Below, in pieces: positions 33,227 to 44,936 of a stretch of DNA of 64,000 nucleotides; within the stretch, counting starts at the first letter, position 1, and each line of letters begins with the position of its first letter. The DNA is taken from contig CAJNOI010000012.1 in NCBI GenBank assembly GCA_905250115.1, positions 368,435 to 432,434 of the forward strand, written 5' to 3'. Below the pieces are notes generated by a model, which was given only the letters and a program-made list of their open reading frames with translations, did no database searches and had not been told where the DNA came from. Made by a program: the position numbers and the translations under genes. The stretch comes from Adineta steineri. Lineage: Eukaryota; Rotifera; Eurotatoria; Adinetida; Adinetidae.

Positions 33227-34539
33227 TTAGTATCCAACAGTGACCATTTCAAGTTTCGATAAGTTCATATGTTGTGATAAATGATAATCTTTACTTGGCC
33301 ATGCTGAAATTTTAATTGATTTAACATTAGTGATATATAATTTAAGACGAGTAATACAATCAAATGTCGATAAGTTGAGTGAAGGTAGAGTATTATCCCA
33401 TGCTAACGACGCATTATTGAGAATAACAATACTTTTTTTCGGACAAGGTATGGTATAGACTTGTAACGAGCAATTGGAAAATTGATCACCTACAATATAC
33501 CATTTTTTTCATTTAACCAGAATGAAGTACGAAATCGATTGATAATATCATGTAGAATAGGACCGGAAGAAAGATTGTCTGCGAAGATATACAAACGAAA
33601 TGAAGTCAAACGAAGAAGTGACGTTTGTATTAATTGTTCCTGTTGTTGACCATCATAAAATTGAATGTCACGTGTAAATACTGATGTTGCTAATGATAAT
33701 ATTTGTAATTGTGGAAAATGAGTTAATAATGATGCAATTTCTGCAAATAATATATGATATCCAATTTGAATAATAAATGATCGTAGATGTTGTCCTTGAT
33801 CTCTAATCAATTGAGAATTAAATATGAAAGGACCTCCAATAGCACAAGCAATTTCATCATCGATATCGAGTGTAATTTGAAAGTATTCGATTTTGTTCAA
33901 CTTGTCAAATATATCAATTAATCTAGTTATATCTTGTGGAGAATATCCTAAAGACAAATGTGTAACAGTTGATAGTATTGATTCCATTCGATGTATAAGC
34001 ATATATTTATTGAAAATTGGAGCAAACGGATAATATGAATATTGTTTAATTGATAATGAAAGATATTTAAATGCTGGTAGTGATACATTCATAATTTCTC
34101 GTACTGAATTATAACGGAATTCTGTTAACGAACTCGTAATATTTAATGAAACAAGTTGAGTAAGTTTTGAAAATACAGTTTTTAGAAATATATTCAATGC
34201 TTCCTGATCAATATCTATAAATTTTAGATGATTAAGTTGATTATGTGGAATTAAATCAAGATATCGCTTGATAAATATTTCAATTGGACCGAGATGATTT
34301 GTGTTTGATATTGTTAAAGAAAAGACATTGGTAGTAAATGGAAAAATACTATCGAAGAAATAGTTAAAATCAACTTTTCGACAGTATCTTGTATTGATAT
34401 GAAGAAGCATATGATTTATAAGAGAAGTGAAACGAGAATTAAGTCCACGAAATGCAAATATGAGATGAAAACCATCAAGATAATCAAAAATTGTGTACAT
34501 AATTTCATTTGCTAATTGTTCTAATTTCGAGACGGACAT
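33227..34539 (-). CDS. F-box/LRR-like protein, one frameshift near the C-terminus
   Basis: Main frame 34539-33515, starting MSVSKLEQLANEIMYTIFDY, the F-box (residues 4-45, with FRGLNSRFTSLI closing it), a presumptive SCF ubiquitin-ligase adaptor. Leu-rich segments follow (ILSTVTHLSLGY, FPQLQILSLATSVF) in the manner of LRR-like substrate-binding domains. At the end of this frame the sequence FWLNEK runs into an A7 tract at about 33508-33514 and then meets a stop; shifting by one base restores KWYIVGDQFSNCSLQVYTIP and a further 80 codons to TAA at 33227. The tail is the usual end of this family, so a single base missing in the A tract is the simplest reading. A sequencing slip is as likely as a real mutation. 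Confidence 0.78.
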
Positions 34540-35042
34540 TATTATTGCTTAATAAATGATAACTATAAAAACAAGACTCTTAGTATTGAGTAAGTAAAAA
34601 AGGAAAAGCAGTTATATTCACATGAAAGTAACACACGTGGTCAGAATCAGTCAAGTCTAACAACCATACGCTAGTCTATTTTTTTGCGTTCTTTACGTGG
34701 AGTATAAATAAATGGTGAATGGCGTGTTTTAAAATAATTGCAATGTTTACAAGAAACTTTATCATAAAAGATATTTTACCGCCAATAGAGATTCTTTATA
34801 AACAACAATACATGACGTCATTAATCTACAATGTAATAGGAATCACTTTTTGAAGATTAATCGATAATTCGAAACAATTATTTTATCTTCCGTATTAATC
34901 ACTTGTCCACATTCATTTGCCGACAAAGTGAATGTAACCATCTGGATACTTTTCAGATTATACCTTATAACTTATGCAAATTTATTAAATATGTTATTTT
35001 TCTTGTCAGTCACCGTGGGCCTAGTAATCGATATTATGTTTA
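34540..35042. other. AT-rich intergenic region
   Basis: Promoter side of the F-box gene; no other feature seen. Confidence 0.4.
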
Positions 35043-35094
35043 ATCTTGAGGGGTATGGGTGTGGATATCTATCTTCTCTTAACCCACACCCAAA
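35043..35094. repeat. Telomere-like hairpin, copy 13
   Basis: ATCTTGAGGGGTATGGGTGTGG and AACCCACACCCAAATTG. It ends 3 bp before the first ATG of the HECT fragment. Confidence 0.85.
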
Positions 35095-35097
35095 TTG

Positions 35098-36008
35098 ATG
35101 GGTATGGCTATACGAAAGAAGAATTATCTTGATTTGAAATTTCCCATGTTATTATGGAAACAATTAGTTCGAGAACAAATAACAAGTGAAGATATTGAAG
35201 CAATCGATATACAAAGTTTTACAATGATCAATGAAATGGAGAAAACAATGTCAGAAAATGATCAATCAATTGATCTTGATGATGTACTTAGTAGTATCTT
35301 GGATGAACTACGATTTGAAGTTGTCAGTTCAAATGGATCAACATTTGAACTTGTTCCTAATGGTCAAGAAATACCAGTAACGATAGCAAATTTCAAAGAA
35401 TACTGTGCGAGTTATCGTAATTATCGTTTGAATGAGTTTCATCGTCAAATCGAATTTATTCGTCAAGGTTTATACAGTATTATTCCTGGCTATTTTTTGA
35501 GTTTGTTTACAGGCAGTGAATTAGAAGAAGCTGTTTGTGGAAAAGGTGAAATAGATGTAGAATTATTAAAACGCAACACTAACTATGGTTCTGCTTATAG
35601 TCAAGATGCGCCATGTATTCAACGATTTTGGATCGTTCTCAGTATTTTGTTTACAGAAGAGCAGAAGAAATTGTTTTTGAAATTTGTCTGGAGAAGATGT
35701 ACATTACCGAATAGAGATGAAGATTTTACAACTCGTTTTACAATTAATGGATTTGACATAACTAATGGTCCCGTTGATGGAGCACTACCAAGTAAGTTCA
35801 CATTATTAACGTTTCATTTAATCTAAAATTTATTATAGGATCGCATACATGTAGTTTTGTTCTGGATTTACCAGAGTATTCGTCAACAGATGTTATGTAT
35901 GATCGATTAAATTATGCTATTACATATTGTTCAAGTATTGATGGCGATGGTAATATGAACGAGATGCCTATGATCCAGCAAGTTTTATCGACGATTGAAT
36001 CATCTTGA
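35098..36008 (+). CDS. 5'-truncated HECT-type ubiquitin ligase domain
   Basis: Exons 35098-35791 and 35839-36008 join in frame (287 residues). The sequence is the main part of a HECT domain: FPMLLWKQLVREQITSED, then SLFTGSELEEAVCGKGEIDV, IQRFWIVLS, FLKFVWRRCTLPNRDEDF and, after the intron, the catalytic Cys in SHTCSFVLDLPEYSS. HECT ligases accept ubiquitin on this Cys and pass it to substrates. A whole HECT domain is about 350 residues and always follows substrate-binding regions; here the first 60 or so residues and everything upstream are absent. The left end abuts hairpin copy 13 and the TGA stop lies in the first bases of hairpin copy 14. The first ATG may be fortuitous; an expressed free C-lobe cannot be excluded. 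Confidence 0.82.
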
Positions 36009-36051
36009 GGCTGTGGGTATAAGTACAGAAAAGATACATCCACACCCTCAT
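36002..36051. repeat. Telomere-like hairpin, copy 14
   Basis: ATCTTGAGGCTGTGGGTAT and ATCCACACCCTCATG. The TGA of the HECT fragment is part of TTGAGG in its left arm. Confidence 0.85.
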
Positions 36052-36339
36052 GTCTGTTTCTAGTTCAATCAATAACTAATCACTCAAATTTACATCAAAA
36101 GTCGTTTCTAATGTTCGTCCTCTCAAACACCAAATTGAATACTACGTCATATAATTCACTTATAATCTCGTCAAAAGTTATTTATACTCTGCGAATTTCT
36201 TATTAGAATTTTTCATCATACAGTGTATCTGATAGGAAATATGATTAAAATATTTATAAGTGATCTAAATCAAACTACAAAAATTGTCATTTAAGGAAAT
36301 TAGTTCAATTGATAGTTAAGTTTTGTTTTGTTATTTATT

Positions 36340-37308
36340 TTAAACGACTGAACCATTAATCGCTGGTGCATGATTTTGTGTGTTTGTTTGCATAATTCGA
36401 TTTCTTCGTTTCATGCACTTGTTTGGACCCTTGGTTATTATATTGATGAATTCTTTTCGATAAGGTTTTGATACAAGGATAAATAGATAAAATGGAGACA
36501 CAACAAGCATGTAGATTATGAATGTAGTGAAAAAATTCATAAATGATTCAATCTGAAGTCGTCGAGTACTTTTATTAACAACATAATATGTTGCTACTCC
36601 ATAGATGAGATTAACTGAAAACGGGACAGATGTAACTATATTCACCACGACTTCAGCAATAACCATACGTAAAAGATGACGATCTCTAATTTTAGCATGT
36701 ATTTGAATTGCATGACGCTGATGAAGACTACGAATAGTGAGAGCACTAAAAATGATCATTAATGCTGGTGGTAGAATCGTAATTGTCAGAATTTCATAAA
36801 ATGCAAAAATAAATTTGTATAAATCAAACATTCCACAAATATTATTTCGTATATACATTAAAATAGGCATATGAATGGCGGCCAATGAACATACTATACA
36901 TGTAATGACAATAAGCACTATTGCCATTTTAACTGAACTTAACGATCGACGACCAACATCGTCTCGTGTTGCAAAGAATCGATCAACACAAGCACATACC
37001 AGAATATAGCGAAAATATAATCCAAGAACATGAGTACCAAAAAGTCTTGTTTTGCAGTAGAAAACCGATTGGTTTTGAAGATCAGGATAATAGAGTGTAT
37101 GAAGTTGTGGACTAATAGACCAAATTAAATGGAAAAGAGCACAAATTGAGAGAGAAAGATGATAGACAGAACTAGGTGAACGTCGATATAATGGTCGTGT
37201 AAATATGATGCAATTGAAAATATTACCAGTGAGACCAAGTGCTAAGCAAATGCTCATACCATAACGTATCATTTCTTCTTGTACAAAGGGTAAATTTGTT
37301 GTTGTCAT
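36340..37308 (-). CDS. Rhodopsin-like GPCR (orphan)
   Basis: Single exon, 322 residues, seven hydrophobic segments. TM1 carries GLTGNIFNCIIF (the conserved Asn), a Cys before TM3 in FYCKTRLFG, the DRY-equivalent CVDRFF after TM3, a basic third intracellular loop (IHAKIRDRHLLRMV) and TM7 with SPFYLFIL in place of NPxxY, followed by a short C-tail. The family resembles FMRFamide/peptide-type class A receptors that are numerous in bdelloids. It signals through G proteins; ligand unknown. The changed NPxxY motif is common in such lineage-specific receptors. Confidence 0.85.
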   Translation of the reverse strand: MTTTNLPFVQEEMIRYGMSICLALGLTGNIFNCIIFTRPLYRRSPSSVYHLSLSICALFHLIWSISPQLHTLYYPDLQNQSVFYCKTRLFGTHVLGLYFRYILVCACVDRFFATRDDVGRRSLSSVKMAIVLIVITCIVCSLAAIHMPILMYIRNNICGMFDLYKFIFAFYEILTITILPPALMIIFSALTIRSLHQRHAIQIHAKIRDRHLLRMVIAEVVVNIVTSVPFSVNLIYGVATYYVVNKSTRRLQIESFMNFFTTFIIYMLVVSPFYLFILVSKPYRKEFINIITKGPNKCMKRRNRIMQTNTQNHAPAINGSVV

Positions 37309-39046
37309 TTTTTCTGTTTGAAAATGCTTTGTTAAAAGAAGGATTGATTAAAATCTAAAAAAAATCTATATGTGCTTTTATAGCGAAGAGGAGACAAAGA
37401 GTTCTTCTTGCTCCATAAACTGTTATTTAAGAGAACAATATTTAATTATGAAAAAGATAGATAGTGGCAAAAGTAGCGTTTCTAAATAATTAAATCACAT
37501 ATAAAAGGTGAGGCATAAGTTTTTGTAATATTTATCATCTTCCGGATATCATTGCTCAGGACTATAGCTAAACGTCGATCTTTTTTCTTTAAAATACATG
37601 TTATAATAATAGAGTTCGATGTAATAATACAATACGAACTTGCACGGAAAGAATACAGTATTAAACCAGATGTAGGAAATGAAACACAAAAGATAAATTA
37701 ATGAAGATTATTAATGGCAAAAGACGCGCATACTATTCACCTTAGAAAATGTTTTCTCTATTGGAGCACTTTGTACTGAAATACTTTTCTATTCATTCTT
37801 ATTAAACTTCTTAACATGTATAGAAATAAACAAGTCAGATACATATTTAAGTGTTCGATTAGACCCTTGTCCTTTCACATCTGATTGCTTTATATATGTG
37901 AATATATCTGGATCTTTATACACGAAACATAAATCTAATTCATCCACTTTATATTCTTTATTATTTCCATTCATCTTATCTGATAAATGTAGTGTAACGT
38001 GAACTGTGAAAAAAGTTTATTTACCCTTTTGGGAATAATAAAATAGATATTAAAAAAAAGAAGAAACCGTCGCAAATGTTATTTCTATAAAGTTAAAGAT
38101 TATTTTATTAAATCTCTTTTATTAACTAAGCATTATAAGTTTATTAGAAATGATCCTTCGTTAAAATATCATTTACAGGAGATGCACTTTCTGTTTTAGA
38201 TACTTTTGTCAAAAATATATAATTACTTATTAGTTTTTTTTGCTTCGTGCGTCATCATCATATTATATTATTTTCTATATATAGTTTTGTTCGAAGAGTT
38301 CTTAGAATATTAAATTTCTAAGAACATTTTTAGTTCTACTAGTGAATTATAAATAAAAAATTGAATTTGTCAAGACCATAAATGGAACAGAAATCCTATC
38401 TATTATAAAAAATAGCATTACTACTCATATGTTATTTTGTAAGGAAAAGGTCATCTGAAAGATATCATATCAATAATCTTAATAATGCAACTATTTATAT
38501 ATATCGATATATTTTTCCTGTTATCTTTATTTTTGGTAATGTTAGAAACATTTTAAATACTTTAATATTCTTAAAAAAATCTTAGAGAAAAAATGTATGT
38601 GTATTTTATTTAATACATTTTCCATTAATTTAAATACATATTTTTTGGATGATTTTCTTGTTTCATGTATTTATCAAAAGTAATATCTATTATATTTATG
38701 AAGTAGTAACAAAAAATCAAACACGTACATTATTATGACAAGCTATCGAAAGTTGTTTACTTCATTCTCTTTATTTTCTATATCATATTGCTTTTTGTAC
38801 CAGTTTTTTTTAATACTTGTAATTGTATCAAAAGCATTTCGAACTGAATTGAAATGAATAATTTACAAGATATTTGCAAAAAATTTAATGGTCATACGAG
38901 AAGAAGACAAACGACAAGAACATGTTGCTAATGTTGTAAACATTATTGTATCAATAGTTTCATTCATGAATAAAAGAAAAACAATAGAAATATTTAATTC
39001 GACTTATATTATAATGCATTTTTAGTAGGTTTTGTGTTTTCTAAAA
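37309..39046. other. AT-rich intergenic region
   Basis: Very AT-rich. A minus-strand 61-codon ORF at 37789-37974 (with DELDLCFVYKDPDIFTYI) is open with an ATG but resembles nothing I know and has no visible partner exon. No repeats seen. Confidence 0.4.
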
Positions 39047-39102
39047 GTGAGTGTGGTGTGGGTGTTGATACTTTATTTATCTGACATTCACACTCACATC
39101 TC
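39047..39102. repeat. Telomere-like hairpin, copy 15
   Basis: GTGAGTGTGGTGTGGGTGTT and CATTCACACTCACATCTCG, 20-nt loop. Confidence 0.8.
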
Positions 39103-40176
39103 GAAAAAGATACTTTGTGAAATCTTTTATAAAATATGAATTTTATTCAATCTACCCTGATATTTGACAAGCAATTAGTCACATGAATTGTTTGAAAATT
39201 GAAAAAAATGATTATCAAAATACTGCGAGTGCCATTTATCTTGGAATATCCGGTTTGATCAAAAGACATTGCCAAAGTTTTAATAAAACAGAGAATTAAG
39301 AATGAAAATACCTAAAGGAACTTAAAAATTCCAACAAACTCATCCGTTACTTAATTAAAGTTGTAATAACAATGTTAGTCCAAATATTGCTTCTCATCTC
39401 AAACATAGCTGAAAGTACTGAAAAAAAGAATGTTTCTCTTTTGCTTTGTTATTGTTTTTTAAAAATGAATGTTACTTTCCAGTATTAACTTTTATCTTTT
39501 TTTTGTCTTATTAGGGATCCTAATCTTTTACATATTAACTGTATCAGATACTCTCATAAACTTGATTATCATCTTTGAAACTGGTGAAAATCTCGATCTT
39601 GTTAATGGAAATTAAACTGAAATACTTCTAAAATTTGTCGTTTCGAAATTTCTCTCTTCGACAAATAGTATATACAGTACGAGATCAATTTTGAATACAT
39701 ATCAATCGCTTTGAGATCGGACTTGACATAGTGTGAAGTTTTGTGAACAAAGATATCAATAGATTAGATTAAAACTGATTAGAATCAAATTTTTTGGTAA
39801 ATCTATTTCCGGTGAGTAACTATTACTGGCAAATGACAAAACAATTCTATTATAGTTGCAAGATCCTCGTTATAACGTTATCTTCTCTGATTTTGGCGTC
39901 TTTCCTGTGTGGTACTCATTTTTTCTCCTTTTCATCTTTATGGGTCACACCAGAGAGTATAATTTAAATCTATTTAGAGACTGAAGGCATGTATTTTCAG
40001 TACAAAACTATTCTCATTATATATTAAATCAGAAACACAGGCTATCATGCGAGATTTTTAAGCGAACGAGATGAATCGTTTGATGTGTTCAAGTTTTTGA
40101 TTGTATTTGTTTCTGTATTATTTAGATCTAAATCAACGAATATTTTTACTGCAAATCTACGTATTGAATTGTAATC
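39103..40176. other. Intergenic region upstream of a GPCR gene
   Basis: No coding signal or repeat that I can support. Confidence 0.4.
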
Positions 40177-41271
40177 ATGTCGCTCGGGCATGATACAATT
40201 CAACAAATCAACACAATAACATTAGTGTTTTTTCTCGTGATATCTTTTGTCAATTTGTTTCTGGGAATATTTGGTCTGGCATTTAATATACTGGTTTTCA
40301 CTCGTCCAACTCTACGTCGTGAACCATGTTCACTCTATTTTCTCACAGCAACATGTTTTAATTTTTTTGTTATACTAATTATAATACCAGTACGAATGAT
40401 TTCAATTAGTTTTAATATAGATGTAGGTAATGTGAATACTGGAATATGTAAAATTGAATTTTTTACTTTCTACACGGTACGCGCAATATGCAGTTGGTTA
40501 ATTACATTAATATGCATCGATCGATATTTACATAGTTCATCAAATGCATCTATTCGACGATTAAGTTCATTAAAAAATGCCAAATTAACAATTGGAATTA
40601 TTTGTATTATTATTCCTATTTTCTATAGTCATACTTATGTTTTTTTAAACTTGAAATATGTTATAGATCAATATGGAAATGTCGGATCTTCATGTGTGAT
40701 CGAAAATAGTACTTATAGTACATTCATTGCATTGTGGCATCTAGCATTGTATTCACTTTGTCCATCATTCTTAATGCTTGTTTTCGGTAGTCTTACATTG
40801 AAACATCTTCGTCAACGTCGTCGATTACTTGCACAACCACCTGAAAATAATCAAATGCATCGACGAGTTCACATTCATCTGTTACGAATGTTAACTGCCC
40901 AAGTTCTGATGATTATCATATGCACAGCACCATATGCTGTTTATCAACTTTATGCATCGTTCACTGCAAGTGTACCCAAAGACTCACTTCGAGTTGCTCA
41001 ATTAAATATGATATCTAGACTTACATCTGGAATATCATATTTTGCTCATTCAACTAGTTTCTATTTATATACATTAACTGCTACTGTTTTTCGTAAGGAA
41101 TCTCTGAAGATCATAAAACGATGTTGCCATCCACGTCGAAACGTTATTGCAGTGATTCACGGTGAAACATATCCATTGTCAGTTTTACAGAGAAATCAAC
41201 AAAGTGCACCTAGATCCATCAGAAGTGATCAGTACGTTACACAAGTCATTCATACACCATACATATCATGA
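40177..41271 (+). CDS. Rhodopsin-like GPCR (orphan, FMRFamide-receptor-like)
   Basis: Single exon, 364 residues, seven membrane segments. TM1 has GIFGLAFNILVF, ECL1/TM3 contains GICKIEFFTF with the conserved Cys, TM3 ends CIDRYLHSS (DRY variant), the third loop is basic (KHLRQRRRLL, RRVHIHLLRML), TM6 carries CTAPYAVYQLY and TM7 ends SFYLYTLTATVFRKE. The C-tail has a CC pair (KRCCHPRR) suited to palmitoylation. Closest in type to short neuropeptide receptors of invertebrates. Divergent from the GPCR at 36340: the two are not a recent tandem duplication. Confidence 0.87.
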   Translation: MSLGHDTIQQINTITLVFFLVISFVNLFLGIFGLAFNILVFTRPTLRREPCSLYFLTATCFNFFVILIIIPVRMISISFNIDVGNVNTGICKIEFFTFYTVRAICSWLITLICIDRYLHSSSNASIRRLSSLKNAKLTIGIICIIIPIFYSHTYVFLNLKYVIDQYGNVGSSCVIENSTYSTFIALWHLALYSLCPSFLMLVFGSLTLKHLRQRRRLLAQPPENNQMHRRVHIHLLRMLTAQVLMIIICTAPYAVYQLYASFTASVPKDSLRVAQLNMISRLTSGISYFAHSTSFYLYTLTATVFRKESLKIIKRCCHPRRNVIAVIHGETYPLSVLQRNQQSAPRSIRSDQYVTQVIHTPYIS

Positions 41272-42559
41272 AAAATTTGACATTTCTTCGAATAATTAGT
41301 TGTTTATTTGTTGTTAGTCCTTATGTGTTTTATTTATATCTCAATAAAATCTTATTTCTATATTAAAAGTTTCCTTTATTAAATAGATGCCATAAAATCT
41401 TGAATCGTATTCATTGATTCTGCACACGCTTGTGGGAACACCCCTAATAAACAAATATAATTTAATAAATAAAAACGTTCTTTTATCCGTCATACCATGT
41501 AAACTAAAAAATCCGTGAATAACACCTTTAACAAGCAATAATTTCGTTTGAACACCAACTTTTTCAAGTAATTTTTGATATTCTAAAAGATAACATTATT
41601 ATTTACAAGAAAATATAGTTTTTTTCAATACCTAAGTTTCCATCTCGAAGAGCATCAAGTTCTGCTACAATGAATAAACATGGTGGCACATCTTGTAATG
41701 ATGTATTATATAAAGCAGATATTCGTGGATCTTTCAAGTCTTGCGAAGTTTCAAATGCATGTTTTGTGAACCTATAGATAATCATAATATATATATATAT
41801 ATATTTCATTATTCAATCGCTCTTTTACCAATCCATTATTTCTGGTGTAGCATTATACATTTGATGAGTAAATTCGTTGTAAGATGGTGTTTCACGAATA
41901 ACATCTAATGTTGCATAAATTAGAATCTATTGATAAAAGAGAACTGAATACAGTTGACGATGATTAAATAAATCTATACTTGAAAATCAATGCCTTCAAT
42001 TGTACGAGCGACTGACGATGCGATCATTCCGCCAGCACTATCACCAGCAACACCGATTTTAGCAGTTTCATTCACACCTATAAACAAAATGAAGAGCAAA
42101 TATATATCTAAGAAGATCGACTGAATTAAAAATCTACCAAAATTTGTTTTGTTCTGTATGATATATTGAGTAACATCACAACAATCATCAAGCCAAATTG
42201 GATATTTATGTTCGGGTGCGAGACGATATTCTACAGAAATCCAGATTGTTTTGGTAGCACTATATGATTATATAGGAACAACATATGGACATAAATATAA
42301 TCTACTTACTCAGCTATAGTATTAACAATTGTTTGATGAGATTTTCGACTACCAATGACCCAACCTAGTATATATGTCCGATACATTGATGAAGTTTTGT
42401 TTTACTTATCTTTTTAATCATACCTCCACCATGAAAATAAATACCCAATTTCCCTTTATTGGCATCTGTTGGTGTATAGACGGTAATCGGTATTTCTAAA
42501 TATATCAGATTTTTATATAAATTTCTTCATGAATGAACTTCAGAGTGTCAGATTTCAGT

Positions 42560-43070
42560 CAAAATAATGAACATTGTAGCATCACGATGTTACATATGTA
42601 AATTCATTTTTCGAAGTAAAATTCGACGTTTTCAGAACAGACAATACCGATCTTACAGAAAAATCAATGAGAAAGTGGCAAAAGACGTGAAATCAGCGAT
42701 AACTGACCGGCGTGGGTACGGGTTATTGCAGTGCCATACCCATCCTCTATGAGTGACATCATACTCTAACAATACTGGAATCTTTACGAAACCTTTTCAA
42801 GGGTCCAATGTATCTACGGATACTTTTAGATTTTGCCATATTGATTTTCCATACAATACTTAGAAAGCGACATTCACTTACAAAGATTTATCTCAGCATT
42901 ATTGAGAAATGTGATTACCATATCGCATCAAAGGAAGATCATTCCCTGATGGAATTAATATTTCAAAAGACAAGACAATTCAATTAATATTCAACATAAT
43001 TCATTACGATAATATGTACATTTTTTCGAATGAGCGAAAGGAATTAAGTTTAAATGCACTTGTATTATAT
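42560..43070. repeat. Insertion in an intron of hydrolase copy A
   Basis: This stretch is absent from copy B. It includes the repeat also found at 28150 and hairpin copy 16. No terminal repeats of a known element are visible. Confidence 0.55.
42708..42747. repeat. Telomere-like hairpin, copy 16
   Basis: CGGCGTGGGTACGGGTTAT and GCCATACCCATCCTC; degenerate, within an intron insertion. Confidence 0.65.
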
Positions 43071-43498
43071 CACTTTAGTATATAGCTGATTGATCTTTAT
43101 CGAAAAGTTCATATTTACCTGTAGAATTGGTTTTCACTGTGTTTTCTTCTAAGGTACCGGTGAATGTTCCATAGAATTTTTCATTACATACATGATGAAG
43201 ATATTCTATACCTTGACGCATTGCTTCGACCTCTAAATTATGACCCGGAGGTAAAGTATTTTGTAAAGCCACTCGTAAAAATGCAGTTGTTTCATTAGTA
43301 AAACGTGGATCCCTTGAAAAAAAAATTGAATTGTTTTATATTATCAAAAAGATAACTTACATTAACGAAATATGTTTATTAACTAAAATGTCGTACAATG
43401 AAAATACAGAACAACGAGCGCTGTAGCTGTAAGTATATATTGTACTAAAAAAAGATAAAATGTTTGCCAAGCAGAACGAATAGATATATTTAAGTCCA

Positions 43499-43550
43499 CA
43501 TGGTGTGGATGTGAGTTAAGGTAAGAGAAGCGCACTCACATCTTCACCGC
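43499..43550. repeat. Telomere-like hairpin, copy 17
   Basis: ATGGTGTGGATGTGAG and GCACTCACATCTTCACC. It begins exactly where homology between the two hydrolase copies ends. Confidence 0.8.
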
Positions 43551-44928
43551 ATACGATTTCTGAAAAAAAACTGAAATGCTTGTGCAGTATATTACAAGTA
43601 TTTTTTCTATCTTTCTTTTTTTAATTAAATTCTGATTGACGTGTGTCTTTCACTCTGAAATGATATGTAAGAGTTTGATAGTAATAAGAATTTCACTGAA
43701 GTACGAACAGGAGTAAAGCGAATCTTTGATGATATGTTCTGAATTAGTAAATTTAATTTGAGAAATGAAATCTTAAAATACAACTGGTAGTGTTATTTGC
43801 GAAAGTCATTTTAAATATCTATCAAAGAGTAATATCAGATCAAACACATTAATATTACATGTAATTTTAGAAATATGATGAGACTATAGAAGAGAGATAA
43901 ATGTCATAAATAAAAGCAAATTGTTTATAAAATACATGCGCTCAAATTGTCGTTTCATATATATATTTTAATGATCACCTTTCTTATAATAGTAAACTTA
44001 TTTTGAGAAGACGAGACAACGAGAATCAAGTATGAAGAGAAATAAAGAAAAAATTATTAGAAAAAAGATATACTACAGAACTAATAATGTAATAATTTCT
44101 TTATTGCAAATATGTACTTATTATGAAATGAGGAGGATGTCTGTTGAGTCACTCAAGAAAAATCTAAATGAATAAATATTCATATCTCTCTCAACATGTT
44201 ATTGAGACAAAAATAAATAAACAACATCATTCCTATTGGTCGATACAACCATCAATAAGAATCGACAAAAACTTTGATGAAGATATTTTTTTATTTTTTA
44301 GCGTTGTGCTGGCGCCACATATTTGGACACTTTTTTAAGAGTTCTTATAGCTGAAATTTCCACTTGAAACATTAAAAAGAAATTTTAGTCATGTTTAATT
44401 TACTAGCTCACAATAGTGGCTGTATTTAATCAATAGAATTTTATTGGTGGTAATACTAATGTCTTTTCTCCTTTTGACAAATAAAAAACTTGACGTGCAC
44501 AATTACAATACATGTGGGTCGACTATATTAATAATCTTATTATTTCGACAAGGTAAATGCCTTCTGCAATTATTCTATGTGTCGTTCGTGGTAAAACAGG
44601 TCGACTTGCTCGTTCAAATCTTACACAACTTTGTACAAGTGAAAGAGAAGAAAAAGTTCGTTTACCATTACGAATTCGATATAAGAAAAAATTAAATCAT
44701 TCACTCTTAAATGAACATGTACATAAATTGTGTTATAAAGTACTCGTCTACGATCAGTGCTAAGTCTGGAAGATCGAGTCAAACAAATAGATATTCGAGT
44801 TCAATATTAAGTTCTAGTTCTACTTTAACCGATGTTACCAACAATCAATCGACACCTACTTAAGTCTAATCAAAAGTTCGTGCATCGATAGAAAAAATAG
44901 GAAGATAAAGAGAAAGTTTTAATTTTAC
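43551..44928. other. Intergenic region, no supported gene
   Basis: AT-rich. Overlapping plus-strand ORFs near 44440-44763 have no recognisable domain. The left end of the mariner remnant may reach to about 44865-44890. Confidence 0.4.
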
Positions 44929-44936
44929 TTCATTAA

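Larger units (their letters stand above)
41379..43499 (-). pseudogene. AADAC-type serine hydrolase, copy A (decayed)
   Basis: Same ten-exon layout as copy B at 45864-47581. The motifs survive (HGGG, VEYRLAPEHKYP, GDSAGG, ELDALRD, HGFF), but the gene is damaged. There is no in-frame ATG: hairpin copy 17 replaces the first codons, and similarity begins at VDLNISIRS. Exon 1 has TAG where copy B has TGG (TTT TGG TTA). The CAG splice acceptor used by exon 2 of copy B reads CAA here. The second intron is enlarged by about 450 bp (about 42570-43070) holding hairpin copy 16 and a dispersed repeat. The downstream exons remain nearly identical to copy B, so the damage is recent. A residual transcript is possible, an active enzyme unlikely. 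Confidence 0.78.

Noticed and set aside
37789-37974. 61-codon ORF on the minus strand
   Set aside because: Open with ATG but no similarity, no signal peptide and no adjoining exon; too short to call.
44444-44763. Overlapping plus-strand ORFs
   Set aside because: No family signature; part looks faintly coding but nothing joins to it.
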